Positions 45,954 to 58,923 of a DNA stretch of 64,000 nucleotides are shown piece by piece. Position numbers and translations under genes: made by a program. This DNA comes from Tanypteryx hageni. Its lineage: Eukaryota; Arthropoda; Insecta; Odonata; Petaluridae. How positions within the stretch are numbered: position 1 is the first letter of the stretch; the number at the start of each line of letters is the position of its first letter. The notes under the pieces are model-generated. The model saw only the letters and a list, made by a program, of their open reading frames with translations. It was not told where the DNA came from and did not search any database. The DNA lies in contig CM054120.1 of NCBI GenBank assembly GCA_028673005.1, positions 73,891,533-73,955,532 on the forward strand, written 5' to 3'.

Positions 45954-47204
45954 TCCAAGCATGCATCACAGAATTCTGAGGTTAGGGAGTTGGATGCTGC
46001 TCCGAAGGGGGGTGAAGATGCGGGGACCTCCGAGTCGCCTTGCCGTACCAAGGTAGTACCTCGAGTTAGCTCGAGAGCGAAGGCTGGCTGGGTCGTCGAA
46101 GATGGAGTCATACGGGACACTAACCCGGAAAGGGTGGCTTCATCTTCCGAGCCCGACGGGCTAAAGGTGGCTAACAAAGTTCGCGGGAGAGTGCGGCGGC
46201 CATGGCAGGGAGATGAGAAGGCGGAAACTGACTCTATCCACATCAAAATCAGATTCAAAGCGCTATCTGAGGATGATATGACGAATTCTGTGGCCGCATC
46301 TACTCCCCCCTACTCGAGGAATGACGCACCTAGGGGAGGTCGGGTTGGGAGGGGGGGAATCTCAGTGATAGGTATCACAAACGTCCTACGTATAGTGGCA
46401 CCGTTGAGTAAAAGGGCCCTTCAGGAGGGAGATGAACGGGTGTTTTCCTGGTGTATTCCAGGCGGATCAGTGCAACAGGTGATGCAGGCGGTTTGGGTAG
46501 CGGCAAGTGGCACGGAATGCTCCAAGCTGCGTATAGTGGTGCATGTAGGCACCAAATGATGCAGAGGATTGTGGTTCTGAGGAGATATTGGAATCCTTCG
46601 GGGATCTGTGCTCTGTGCCGTGGTTCGAAAGTTTGAAGCCGAGGGATCGGCTTGAATCGGAGACTGGAAGTTTTGCGAGAGCATGAGTGGATTTTGTGAA
46701 ACTGGGGTGGGTTCATGAATCATGTAAGGTGCCTCTGAACCGATCCGGAGTTCACTATACTTCCATGGCAGCCCAGAAAGTAGGTGGTAGAATCTAGGAG
46801 AATTGTAGAGCTTTTTTAAATTAGAGAGTAGGCCAGTGCGTAGGTCTATTTTGGGGTCATCAAATAACTGCACTAATTATCAGAATAACTTTATTAACTC
46901 GATTTGTTGGTCAATGCCTAGGCCGACGTTAGGACTCAAGAGACTCGGCGCTAACAATAGCAATGATAACGCCGCTCTTAGAAGTCGCACCATCCATAAC
47001 ACAGAAAAAGTTCAGAAGCAGCCCCAGTATGACTCATTAACAATGTTAAATATAAACTGCCGTATTATCAGGAATAAGACAAACAAATTTCAGAATTTAT
47101 CAGCGGAAACTGAAGCAGATGTAGCGATAAGCACAGAGAGCTGGCTAACTTCGGATATACACAACCGAGAAATTGTCCCCTTAGGATATAATATTCACAG
47201 ACGA
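45954..47204 (+). pseudogene. LINE-B, ORF1 esterase part and ORF2 start, U4 (long form)
   Basis: ORF1 is open to 46559 and ORF2 start at 46836-47213. The Cys-Arg-Ile-Ile variant of the endonuclease start is shared with U5. Confidence 0.8.
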
Positions 47205-47607
47205 GATAGATAGATAAATGTCTTTATTTTGGTGAAATTTAGACCATAAGGTCCACTCTTACATTTAACCAAGAGCAGAATATAACTCGCATTCAATCCA
47301 TCTAGGACTGATATACATGGCATGGGAGAGGGAGGAAGTGGAAGTTTAATGGTCTTTGGGATGCCATGTCCTTCGTAAATTTGAAACCTCCTTAGGAGCA
47401 TGAACAGTTTCATGGGCAACTATCCAGCTATTTTGTGTCATGAAAATTTCCAAGCATACAAAATGAATCGTAATAATGTTAGCAACTTTCCTCTAAACCC
47501 ATATCCTTAGCAAGACAAACCAGTATTGCCCTCAGAGTTATTCAGAGCGCTCCATGTTGTAGTTTGTACAAGACTTATGCGTGCAAGTATTTTAGATACG
47601 CTGTGAC
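47205..47607 (-). mobile_element. LINE-C 3' end, U4
   Basis: Full L-type form. Confidence 0.65.

Positions 47608-47654
<47 letters not shown>
47608..47654. repeat. (TA)n microsatellite, left, U4
   Basis: About 47 bp with one AAAT interruption. Confidence 0.95.
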
Positions 47655-47655
<1 letters not shown>

Positions 47656-47874
47656 CAACTTACGGAAAAGGAAAGGTAAAATGAATATATGGATGTCAAC
47701 AAGGTGTTGGGATGAGGAAACCCAGTGAGCACTCACCAATCAGACGACTTCAGGTTGGCGAGGCCCCGGGGATGTCGAAGCGACACAAGTAAAATAACAC
47801 AAAAACACAGAAACATCACAAACGTAAAGCTTTCGGAACTACTCCTTCTTCAGCTACAGAAAGAGAACTCATCA
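47655..47874 (-). mobile_element. Left Penelope terminal repeat with hammerhead-like motif, U4
   Basis: Complete inverted repeat; ribozyme-like motif 47823-47853. Inverted-repeat arms 47686-47720 and 47875-47909 have one mismatch (cctggttg). Confidence 0.7.
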
Positions 47875-47904
47875 TTTCCTCATCCCAACACCTGGTTGAC
47901 ATCC

Positions 47905-47928
47905 ATATATATATATATATATATATAT
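47905..47928. repeat. (TA)n microsatellite, inner, U4
   Basis: Pure TA tract of 24 bp. Confidence 0.95.
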
Positions 47929-47949
47929 GCTCTTCTCAAACGTGGTTAA

Positions 47950-48678
47950 CCTCCAGTCTTGGTCTGTGAACAGATCCATAGGGCGATGACGCCTACCCAC
48001 AATGGATCTCAACCTCACACACGCACTATTCCTGCATCTACCCCTCCACTCACTCTTATGACAATTTTCCTTCCTGGTATCCACGAAGCTCTCAAAACAA
48101 TCCTTCATGCTGCCCACCCTATTCTTACCTCTTCCTCCCATCAGTCCCTCTTTATCAACCTTTTTGCCAATCCTCCGCTCCTCTCCTTCCGCCGGCCCCA
48201 AAATTTGGGAAATATCTTGTGGAGGAAGGAACTTCCCACTTCTACCACGCTTCTTACAATAGGCTCCCACCTCTGCCGAAAACCTCGTTGCCTCACTTGC
48301 TCTATCCACCTACACTCATCTTCTTTCTCGAGTACCTCCACCAACATCACCTACCCCATCACCTCCAGAAGCAACTGCACCACCCGTAACGTCATTTACC
48401 TCCTTACCTGCACCCTTTGTCCCGCGTTTTACGTATGCCACAACAGCCATCCGTTAAACATCCGAATCAACGGTCACCAGAATAGCGTTTCTCTCAGATG
48501 CCCCCTCCCAGTTGCATTACACACCAATACCCACAATGTCCCCTTCAATAGTTGCTACTATGTTAGGATTATTCGCGCTTTACCCTATGACACTCCTGCC
48601 CCCCTTCTTTGACAATGGGAACTAGCACATATCCATCTTCTCAACTCTTTCTCTCCACCTGGCCTCAACCTCCGCTAA
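47950..48678 (+). pseudogene. Penelope-like ORF 3' part, U4
   Basis: Shares several substitutions only with U5: Thr-Arg-Thr-Ile and Leu-Met-Thr-Ile near the start, Cys-Tyr-Tyr-Val late, and Ala-His-Ile-His in the terminal block. The in-frame TGA is kept. Confidence 0.85.
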
Positions 48679-48856
48679 CCCTATTAGCCACCTTACAATG
48701 TCTCCTTGTTACATTGTAGTTATTCGCACTTTCCCTTACCACACTCCCTCTTTATTGGCTATCCACCCCTCCTACTCCCCACCTCCTCCAATCATCAAAT
48801 TTCCCACAACACCCTGACATTCCCCTCCCAGTGTGTAACTTTCAGATACTCTTTAG

Positions 48857-49038
48857 CTGAAGAAGGGCATAGGCCCGATAAGCTTGCATGTTTTTTTGTC
48901 TTTTTGTGTTTGTGTGTTTCAGGTGTCTCTTCGACGCCCCCAGCAGCCTGCCAGCTTGGTCCTTAACTTGGTAAGTGTCCGCTGGGTTTCCCTCAACACC
49001 TTGTTGACACCCTCATCACTACCTTTTCTTTTCCATTA

Positions 49039-49043
<5 letters not shown>
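48857..49043 (+). mobile_element. Right Penelope terminal repeat with hammerhead-like motif, U4
   Basis: Ribozyme-like motif 48857-48890; CACCTTGTTGACACC where U0 to U3 have CACCTTGTTGCCACC. Confidence 0.65.

Positions 49044-49070
<27 letters not shown>
49044..49070. repeat. (TA)n microsatellite left of the SINE, U4
   Basis: TA tract of about 27 bp, the left half of the tract split by the SINE. The right half is 49441-49478. Confidence 0.95.
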
Positions 49071-49073
<3 letters not shown>

Positions 49074-49437
49074 TTCATTCGTGTTCTGTCTTACGACAGG
49101 TCCTACCAATTAACTAATTAATTGGTTTTGACTAGGGAATATACATACACGGTGTGGTGGTTTCCCGTTGCCTTCCACACCGAACACACACACAGAAGGG
49201 AGGAGGGAAACCCGGTGCCGGGATTTGCCTGCTCTTGCGAAGAACACCAGGGGGGCCAACGGCTTAACGTCCCTTCCGAAGGACGGAACAGCTGAATTTG
49301 CGCGGTCTCCTCAAACCACGCAAACAGGGGGCCGGATGACCTTGAGAAAAAATCCTACTCGCGCAGGATTCGTACCCGATGACTTTCAAGCATCGGGCGA
49401 GTAGCAGCCAGCGTCCTAACCACTACACCACCGGCAC

Positions 49438-49440
<3 letters not shown>
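49071..49440 (-). mobile_element. tRNA-derived SINE, minus strand, U4
   Basis: 370 bp inserted in the TA tract. On the minus strand the head carries a pol III A box TGGTGTAGTGG (49420-49430) and a B box GGTACGAATCC (49366-49376, one change from consensus GGTTCGANNCC), about 43 bp apart, as in tRNA genes. A body with GGAAGGCAACGGGAAACC, a small hairpin (CTGTC-GTAA-GACAG) and a GAAT-type tail follow. SINEs are transcribed by pol III and moved by LINE proteins. No target duplication can be told apart inside the TA tract. Confidence 0.82.

Positions 49441-49478
<38 letters not shown>
49441..49478. repeat. (TA)n microsatellite right of the SINE, U4/U5 boundary
   Basis: Pure TA tract of 38 bp, followed by the usual 24-bp leader of the THAP ORF. 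Confidence 0.95.
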
Positions 49479-49479
<1 letters not shown>

Positions 49480-49502
49480 CTAGACTGTTAATATATAATG
49501 CC

Positions 49503-50113
49503 ATGAATATTTGTCTAGCTATCGGATGTGAAAACATGATGGGAACCTCAAAAAAACCGGGGATTAGTTATCATAGGTTTCCTAGAAACAACTATCGGAG
49601 AAAGTTATGGGAACCAGCTGCAAGGGGGAATAATTGGGTAGCACCAGCACCTGCTCTTCTCTGCTCTGCTAATTTTGAGGAAAGTGACTTTGATAAATCC
49701 GGGAAAATTGTGAGGCTAAACAGAGGTGTAGTGCCTTCAATCTTTAATAAAATGGAAGAAAGTGAAACTATGGATGGATTATCATCAACTATGGAAAGTA
49801 TTGACATTGATGACAATTCCAATTCAAATTTTTGTGTCAATGATGGTTCCATTCATGAAGGCTCCATTAATGAAGGCTCCATTAATGAGGCTCAGTCAAT
49901 AATGACTACTCCAGAGATTCTTTCTCAGATAATGGAATGCCTCTTACTACAAAAGTTGCTCATGCTATGAAAAAAATATCACAGAACTGTAACATGAAAT
50001 TCAAGGAAACTTTGATCCTGAAACAAGTAACAGAGAAAGGAGAAAGCATTCTAGAAAAATTTACACAGGGGGTGAAAGAAGTTTTACGTTCCCGTCTTCC
50101 TCTTCCTGTAGAT
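49503..50113 (+). pseudogene. P-type transposase N-terminus with THAP domain, U5
   Basis: Codon 57 (49671-49673) is AAT. The leader reads aatgccATG where U1 to U4 have aacgccATG. Confidence 0.85.
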
Positions 50114-52075
50114 CAGCATTTCCCAACCGGGGTCCACATGGACCCCCAGGGGTCCATAGTAGCTTTGAGGGGGTCCACAAGAAAAAAATTGTATTTCGGG
50201 GGTCCATAATATGAGCTAAGGGGTTCATGATAAAATGTTATAAATAAAATAATTTAATAATAATAATAAAATAAACTAATGTGATAGAAAAGTCCAGAAA
50301 TTCGCAGTTAGAAGATACTCGTATTTTCTGGAACCTTGTTTAGTTGACGAAAAAAAAATTTCTTTCCATAGAAAATTCTTGAAGAAGAAAACATTATTTA
50401 GGCACTGACTATTCTAGAACGAGTCAGTCAGTCAGAGGCAGTCATTTCATTCTATAGTGAGTAATCGGCATCGTCGTGGTGAAATCTATTGTTTGTGTTA
50501 TTGAACGTTATTGTTCTAGTGAACTATATTTCCATTAGTACCTACAAGCATTTCCAACCTTAAATATTTGAGGTTAATAATATTATTATTGTTTTCTGAT
50601 TACCCATGGCTCATGCAAAGAAGAAAATAAGACAATATTCGACTGAATATCTGTCGTATGGTTTTATTGAATCACCAGAGAATTTCACAAAACCAATGTG
50701 TCTTATATGTATGATGTACTGATTGCGCTCCTTCCATGGTCGGTAGGTACAGAGGGTTTATCACTCATTTAACAAAATGCATTGCCAAAAGTATTTTGCA
50801 TACATTGCGTGATTCACCGCCAACATCTGGTGGCGAAGAGATTGAGTGGACGTCTTCATGAAGCCTTAACTCTTGTAATAAAAGCTGTCAACCTCATTAA
50901 GGCTAATGCTCTTCAAGATCATCTCTTTCGCAAATTTTGTGATGAAAATGAAGAAGGATTTGACCGTCTTGTACTGCATACAGAGGTGCGATGGTTGTCT
51001 AAAGGCAATTGTCTTCGTCGCTTCGTCGTCCTTTGGGACAGTATTGTATCATTTCTAAATGAAAAGGAGATTGGAAAACAGTTCCTTGCCATGAAAACAG
51101 ACATATTTTACCTCTCAGATGTGTTTGAAAAACTGAATTCTCTTAATAAGCTGCAGCAAGGACATAATTGTGATTTAATATCTAGCAAAGAAGCCATTAA
51201 TGCATTCCTAGGAAAACTCAAATTGTACAGTCTTAATATCTCACGCCGTGCGTTTGACCAGTTTCCAAACCTTGCTTCAGTTAGCAGTGATTTAAAAGAT
51301 GATGATTGTGTTGTGTATGTTGATCATTTAAAACAGAAAATATGAAGACATGCAAGTTCGGTTCAAGGACCTACTAGAACTAAACATCCCAGATTGGGTG
51401 CTGATTTCATTTGAGGTAAATGTTGCTGATGTTAAAATTGATTTACAAGAGGAACTTGTTGAATTGCGGTCTGATGAGACAGTCCAAAGTCTATTCAAAA
51501 AAGGAAAGCATGATGTATGGAAGAATAGTGACATTGCATGTAAATATCTGCTTTTATGAAAGAAAGCTAAAATGTATGTCATTGTTTTCCCATCATCTTA
51601 TCTTGTGGAATCTGGCTTTAGTCGTGTAACACAGTTGTTAACAAAAAATCGTAATCGACTTGATATAGTAAAAAGAGGTGATCTTCGTCTGACTCTCACA
51701 AAATTGGAGCCAGATATTAATATGCTAATATCAAAACATCAGCCACAAGGATCTCATTAGTAGGGCCTATTTAATGGGATCCTATTTAATAGCCTTAGGA
51801 ATAAATTTATATATGTTGTTTGAAATAGTATATTTAAAATTTTTTTACTATTTCTGTCATTAAAAGTAAAAATATGTTTCAGTTTTATCAATTAAAATTT
51901 TCAAAATTTGTAATTTACATTTTTTATATTATATTGGAATTGTTTAATTATTATCTTTTACTAACCTACAAATAAATATTTAATTTAGGAATATTACATA
52001 TGCGTATATGGGGGTCCACATACGTAAAGATAGGACTCAGGGGGTCCACAAGCAAAAAAAGGTTGGGAACCCTTG
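50114..52075 (+). mobile_element. hAT transposon, U5
   Basis: 1962 bp, target duplications at 50106-50113 and 52076-52083. Private changes: Val to Leu in Gln-Phe-Val-Ala and Leu to Val in Tyr-Leu-Leu-Glu. Transposase remains 50606-51760. Confidence 0.93.
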
Positions 52076-52142
52076 CTGTAGATGTTTCTCTTATTCCTCG
52101 GAGAGGGGACGCTCCTTGGGGCATTCACCGGTTAGACCCTAA

Positions 52143-52316
52143 GCATGCCGATCTCTTGGTCTTCTTCTCAGCTTGGTCTTACTCGCCGGTGATGTGCAAG
52201 TGAACCCCAGTCCCAATAAAAGTGATCATTTAAGTATTTATTTAAAGAATGTCAGGAGCTTAAAAAACAAATTAAACACTAGAAGCCAGAAGTCTACTTC
52301 ATCTGCAACAAGGTGA
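52143..52316 (+). pseudogene. LINE-A ORF2-start fragment, U5
   Basis: Same reading as in U1. Confidence 0.7.
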
Positions 52317-52478
52317 GAAAGCCGGACAAGGTCATAAAGTTGCAGCGAGAAGGCTTTTATGCGCTTCGCAAAATGCGGATTACTCCAGAAAATTCAATTG
52401 TCATTTCCGATTAAATTATAAGTTCGTTGATCAAAAACACGGAAAATTCAATTCATCTACATTTGTAATAAAGGAGAA

Positions 52479-53353
52479 TTGTTTTGCCCCCGTTCCCAGA
52501 AGGGGTTGCTACAAACTATTAGGGGGGTTATGTTGTTATGGGATATTTTGAAAAAATTAGGTTTTAAGTATCTGCAGTTGAGGTCACTTAATCAGGATAC
52601 ACTGGAATACCTGTTTGGGTCGATCAGATTCAACTGTGGGTCAAACAGAAATCCCACAGTAACACAATTTGTAGCTGCATTGAAGACTTGCCAAATTCAG
52701 GGTTTAATTAGCAAGGATTTGAAAGGTTCAAATTGTGAAGGTGAGGACAGTGAATCTTTGCTTAACAACATGCCAGAGTTCATATGTTCACAACCTGACA
52801 TTTCTGTAAATAGTAATACTTTAGGTTTAGATAAAGATTTAGAATTAGATTTAGATGTAGATTTAATTGTAGAAAATGTAGAAAAAACTGTTTTTCATTG
52901 GCCTATGTGACAGGTTACATAGGCAGGAAAATCCTCCACCGTGGCAATTGCAGCAACTGTCGAGCTATGCTCACCACAGATTCACGATAAGATTACCACC
53001 ATGCAGGTATTGCTTTCAAGGAGTATAGAGACAGTCCTGGCCTACTGTATCCAAGTGAAAACTTCATACAGTTCGTTGGGTCTGCTGCTAATTTTGTCAA
53101 GACAGTACTCTGCGAGGTGGCTCATTTAGGGTCAATGAAACAAAGAGTTGTTGCAGCCATAAAGAGGGATATCAACCATGATTGCCTCAAGGATGGTTGT
53201 TCAGAACACCACATAATTGTTTCTGATGCCATCTTAAATTTATTGTGTAAGATTTGTTTTAAGTGGTGGGCGAAGGAAATTAATAGGGGCACATCTCAAA
53301 GATATGATAAGGTGACGTGGAAACAGAAACTGAAGATACTGCCCCACAAATAG
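52479..53353 (+). pseudogene. P-type transposase C-terminus, U5
   Basis: Gly-Ser-Ile-Arg replaces Gly-Trp-Ile-Arg in the conserved block (shared with U6). TCA at 53132-53134 keeps the terminal part open as in U2. Further private changes: Trp to Cys (Asp-Cys-Leu-Lys), Ser to Ile and Met to Leu. Confidence 0.85.
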
Positions 53354-56300
53354 GAGTGCCATATATTCACAGAGCATCTCACCTTTGTACATTTATGTAA
53401 ATATTTGTCTTTCTCCATATACGAAGTTTATTACTGTAATCACTTAACACTCCTTTTTATTTTCTTAATTGTTGGAGCTTCAGGGCTATATCCAATAACA
53501 GAAGGCAACAGCTTGTGTTTATTTCTGTTTTTGTAAAGTCTTTAAATATTTCTTGCACTTCCTTAAAATATTTATTATCATTTAACCTATTTGGAATTAT
53601 TACAGGTATGGAGAAAGTCATGTGGTGGCCACATCAGATTTTTTTACAATGATTCATACATAAATTTATGACATGTCTTGTCACTATCATCTACTGATGA
53701 TGAGAGCTTCATTCTTGAAATGTACATTTAGAATTAGAATACTAGCCTGATAAAATTTTTTTTAGAGATGTGTGGTTGAGTTTGGGTGTGTGTGTTTCTG
53801 AATTTAGTCTGTTTGGTCTCTGTTGTTGTCGTGAGATGCATAAACCATCAGACATTTGTTTGAGATATCAAGTCCCTGGCATGAGACAATTTTTCCATAA
53901 ACTTGATATATGTTGCCTTTGAGTATGAGTGCGTGTGTTTGAATTTAGTCTGTTTTGCTCACTGTCATTGTCATGAGATACATAAACCAGATGTTTTTGA
54001 GATATCAAGTCCCAGGCATAAAAAAATTTATTCTCTCAACTTGATAAAAATGTAATGTTTTACCTCAAAAAATTTTTGAGGTTCATATGGTTTAAGAGTT
54101 TGTTGTAAATTCTCAATTTTTCTCCTTAGTCTCCTTTCATATAACAACATGACTTGTTTTTCCATACAAGAATGTTTCATTTCCTTTGCTAAGTGTACCT
54201 AAAACATGTTGTTTCTCTTAATACCTGTTTGTATGACCTTAACTGTTATTCATGTGCAATTTGTTAGTGTATTTCATCAGGAACAGATTGAAACAGGTGC
54301 CAGCAATGTAGTAGCATTGGGACTCTGATATATAGAGGTCCCCAAATTTCAGATTATTTAAAATTTATTCTTGAATTTTGTCAAAAAAAGGACCCCTATT
54401 TTTCCTGGAATAGATTCCCAAAATGTTTCGATCTAGTCTGATATTTCATGATTTACTTCTAAATGACTGTATACAACTATGTAAATGGTATATATTTTAT
54501 ACCAAATATCTTTACATCACATTTGGACATTTCCATTAATTTTTTATGTAAAGGTTGTTTTAAATTTGCGTATTTCTTAATCTTTTTTTTTCTGCATTTG
54601 TTATAATTGCTGTCACATGCATATTATATTCTATTATATGCTTTTTCTATCACAACCCTCATTGTACTCAGTGTGTACAACATATTCTAATAAATTCAGA
54701 TTAATTATACAATTCTATATTCTTTTAATGCCTTCTGTTGGCTATTTTGTTGTTAATATTATTTAATCTATGTTTTATTCTAAATTATTTATTCTGTGTA
54801 TGTATAACACTCGACTAGTCCAACAATAGTCATTGCAATGGCAACATTCTCGTAATGAGAGATAAAAACACCAGTATTTACGTGAACTTCGAAGAAATAC
54901 GATCGATAAGCCAAATTCGAAGATAAAAATTGGATCTAGAAAGTCGGAAATACCACAAAGGGCGTGGGGAAGATTTTTCACGTGACGTCTTGACCTAGTT
55001 CCACTTTTCGCCATTGGCAGAGTGGAGCGCTCTGAAAGGAAAACTTCGGCTTAGATTTTAAACATTGAGTTACCGGTCTTTCAGTTAGGGGACTAGTCTT
55101 TGGCTTGGAATGTGACAGAGCTAACTAGAGTAGACAGTTCATCATTGTCTGAGGTGCCAATGCCTAGTTTAAGGAGCTTCCGAAATAGGAAGAGAGAGAG
55201 ACAGTCGAACATCGAAAAACAGCAGTGCACAGAAATGGCAGCAAAAAAAGAAGAGGAGATTAAGAAGGTAGAGTTGATGTTAAATATCATTTAAGATTAC
55301 ATTTCAAGGATATAATAAGTGCATGAAATATTGCTTTTGTTATTAGCGTAACAAGAATTATAGAACATCATTGCTAGGGACGTATGCCCACTTCATTTTC
55401 TACTGATTTAAGTTAAAATCAAACGTTTTTTTTCAAATTCATTATTCATTTTGTTCCAATATTTCTAATGAACATGTTTAGACTTTTTAACCATATTTAT
55501 TTATTGTATTCAAATAATAAATATTAAATATTTTGTAAAATGAAAAATTTGTGCTCCTATTTGTTTGCCCTTTTAGGCACCATTGATTCAAGTAAAAGTT
55601 TTACAAAATCAATTTATTGAAAGACAATTGAAGGGCTCCCTTGAATATTGTTGTAAGTGCCACCTATTTAATATTTGGGAAAACAAGAAATACTCAAACA
55701 TCAATTTTGAATATTTTTTATTTAAAGATTGTTGATGAACTTAACTTCAATACATTGTTAAATCTACATACAATGAGATGTCCAAAATAGCCATCAAGCT
55801 GTTTCTATTAATAAAATATAGTTGCCAAAATGTTGTGGAGCTAACATGCAGGCTAAAATAGAAGTATTTCAACTGACACTTTCATTTGGTTTAGAAGCGA
55901 TAGAATTTTTAACTGTGGATAAAGTGACAAAAGAACAAGTATTTGGGGATCATACCAGGAAGGCCTGTAAGATCCATTATTTTCATCACTTTTGTTAGCT
56001 CCAGAAAAGAATGTGTTCTACAGAGGCAATTCATTTTTCTAAATAATTAATATCGCTGTTAAACTTTGACCCAATTTTGCTTAGTACTTCAATTCTATTA
56101 TTTCCTTGTTTAGGTTTGCTACATGTAACATCCCATACAATTGAATATTTTTCATAAAATTCAATTATTTTCATTGTATTTGCTTTTATCAACTCCGTAA
56201 ATACAGATATGCAGATAGGAAAATTTATTTACAACCTTCACAGTATATTTAGTATACTCCTGTTTACTACATTTCGTGATATAAAAATATTTTTTACTAG

Positions 56301-56899
56301 TTTCATTTCCTTCTTAATTTTATAAATCGTCTTTACTTAAAGCTGTATAATACCACATTTGTTAGTATTCATATGCTTAAATTTACTAACGCCTACTTTT
56401 AGAAAAAGTTATTTTGGTTAATCTTTACTATATAATATCATTTTCTTCTTGTAGATGTAAATTTTAGTGTTAATAGAAAGCCAAGGTTTACTATTTGAGT
56501 AGTTTCAGCACTCTCCTTTCTCTTCCTTTTAGCCTAGTTGACCTTGACTTATAGCGTGCACGTTGAAAAACCCTAAGTTTTTTGTCTCCCGTCAAGTAAG
56601 ACCACTACTGCGTGACTAGCATTGCTTAGGACTTGGCGATAGCCAAATTCTTTCTCTTCTTTATTTATTCAAAGTCAACGTTTATCTTACCTTAGACCAA
56701 GTAAACTATTCCACATTCGCCACATAGAACGACCCGATTAGCTTTTTTTATATAAAGAGTAACTTTTTAATCCTAGCCCTTCTGTTTCCTTTTTAATCCT
56801 CAAGTACGCACACTAAGTAAATTCTATTAACTTAGTTAGGTATGGCTTCCCATAGGTCTTCTGTTGCTATTTTCAAAAGCTCTGTTGAATGTGAGCTGA
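53354..56899. other. AT-rich spacers with duplication and unknown block, U5 (long form)
   Basis: Duplication 53778-54047; unknown block frames 54775-55014 (minus, one Arg to Cys) and 55100-55294 (plus). No gene recognised. Confidence 0.6.
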
Positions 56900-58150
56900 T
56901 CCAAGCATGCATCACAGAATTCTGAGGTTAGGGAGTTGGATGCTGCTCCGAAGGGGGGTGAAGATGCGGGGACCTCCGAGTCGCCTTGCCGTACCAAGGT
57001 AGTACCTCGAGTTAGCTCGAGAGCGAAGGCTGGCTGGGTCGTCGAAGATGGAGTCATACGGGACACTAACCCGGAAAGGGTGGCTTCATCTTCCGAGCCC
57101 GACGGGCTAAAGGTGGCTAACAAAGTTCGCGGGAGAGTGCGGCGGCCATGGCAGGGAGATGAGAAGGCGGAAACTGACTCTATCCACATCAAAATCAGAT
57201 TCAAAGCGCTATCTGAGGATGATATGACGAATTCTGTGGCCGCATCCACTCCCCCCTACTCGAGGAATGACGCACCTAGGGGAGGTCGGGTTGGGAGGGG
57301 GGGAATCTCAGTGATAGGTATCACAAATGTCTGGCGTATAGTGGCACCGTTGAGTAAAAGGGCCCTTCAGGAGGGAGATGAACGGGTGTTTTCCTGGTGT
57401 ATTCCAGGCGGATCAGTGCAACAGGTGATGCAGGCGGTTTGGGTAGCGGCAAGTGGCACGGAATGCTCCAAGCTGCGTATAGTGGTGCATGTAGGCACCA
57501 AATGATGCAGAGGATTGTGGTTCTGAGGAGATATTGGAATCCTTCGGGGATCTGTGCTCTGTGCCGTGGTTCGAAAGTTTGAAGCCGAGGGATCGGCTTG
57601 AATCGGAGACTGGAAGTTTTGCGAGAGCATGAGTGGATTTTGTGAAACTGGGGTGGGTTCATGAATCATGTAAGGTGCCTCTGAACCGATCCGGAGTTCA
57701 CTATACTTCCATGGCAGCCCAGAAAGTAGGTGGTAGAATCTAGGAGAATTGTAGAGCTTTTTTAAATTAGAGAGTAGGCCAGTGCGTAGGTCTATTTTGG
57801 GGTCATCAAATAACTGCACTAATTATCAGAATAACTTTATTAACTCGATTTGTTGGTCAATGCCTAGGCCGACGTGAGGACTCAAGAAACTCGGCGCTAA
57901 CAATAGCAATGATAACGCCGCTCTTAGAAGTCGCACCATCCATAACACAGAAAAAGTTCAGAAGCAGCCCCAGTATGACTCATTAACAATGTTAAATATA
58001 AACTGCCGTATTATCAGGAATAAGACAAACAAATTTCAGAATTTATCAGCGGAAACTGAAGCAGATGTAGCGATAAGCACAGAGAGCTGGCTAACTTCGG
58101 ATATACACAACCGAGAAATTGTCCCCTTAGGATATAATATTCACAGACGA
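56900..58150 (+). pseudogene. LINE-B, ORF1 esterase part and ORF2 start, U5 (long form)
   Basis: ORF1 is open to 57505. The ORF2 start is broken by TGA (57875-57877, gacgtgagg for gacgttagg), seen only in this unit. Confidence 0.8.
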
Positions 58151-58553
58151 GATAGATAGATAAATGTCTTTATTTTGGTGAAATTTAGACCATAAGGTCC
58201 ACTCTTACATTTAACCAAGAGCAGAATATAACTCGCATTCAATCCATCTAGGACTGATATACATGGCATGGGAGAGGGAGGAAGTGGAAGTTTAATGGTC
58301 TTTGGGATGCCATGTCCTTCGTAAATTTGAAACCTCCTTAGGAGCATGAACAGTTTCATGGGCAACTATCCAGCTATTTTGTGTCATGAAAATTTCCAAG
58401 CATACAAAATGAATCGTAATAATGTTAGCAACTTTCCTCTAAACCCATATCCTTAGCAAGACAAACCAGTATTGCCCTCAGAGTTATTCAGAGCGCTCCA
58501 TGTTGTAGTTTGTACAAGACTTATGCGTGCAAGTATTTTAGATACGCTGTGAC
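58151..58553 (-). mobile_element. LINE-C 3' end, U5
   Basis: Full L-type form. Confidence 0.65.

Positions 58554-58628
<75 letters not shown>
58554..58628. repeat. (TA)n microsatellite, left, U5
   Basis: About 75 bp, the longest left tract. Confidence 0.95.
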
Positions 58629-58629
<1 letters not shown>

Positions 58630-58848
58630 CAACTTACGGAAAAGGAAAGGTAAAATGAATATATGGATGTCAACAAGGTGTTGGGATGAGGAAACCCAGT
58701 GAGCACTCACCAATCAGACGACTTCAGGTTGGCGAGGCCCCGGGGATGTCGAAGCGACACAAGTAAAATAACACAAAAACACAGAAACATCACAAACGTA
58801 AAGCTTTCGGAACTACTCCTTCTTCAGCTACAGAAAGAGAACTCATCA
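58629..58848 (-). mobile_element. Left Penelope terminal repeat with hammerhead-like motif, U5
   Basis: Ribozyme-like motif 58797-58827; arms 58660-58694 and 58849-58883 with the same single mismatch as U4. Confidence 0.7.
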
Positions 58849-58878
58849 TTTCCTCATCCCAACACCTGGTTGACATCC

Positions 58879-58902
58879 ATATATATATATATATATATAT
58901 AT
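58879..58902. repeat. (TA)n microsatellite, inner, U5
   Basis: Pure TA tract of 24 bp. Confidence 0.95.
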
Positions 58903-58923
58903 GCTCTTCTCAAACGTGGTTAA

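Larger units (their letters stand above)
38557..49502 (+). repeat. Array unit U4 (L type plus SINE, complete, 10946 bp)
   Basis: Complete long unit with a SINE inserted in the right TA tract. Its 5' part shares the Met variant of the 15-bp repeat with U2, while its Penelope part shares a set of substitutions only with U5. It is therefore a mosaic of two unit lineages. Confidence 0.95.

Noticed and set aside
49360..49440. A functional tRNA gene
   Set aside because: A and B boxes are present, but the segment continues into a SINE body and tail, the B box deviates from consensus, and no proper acceptor stem pairing is seen.
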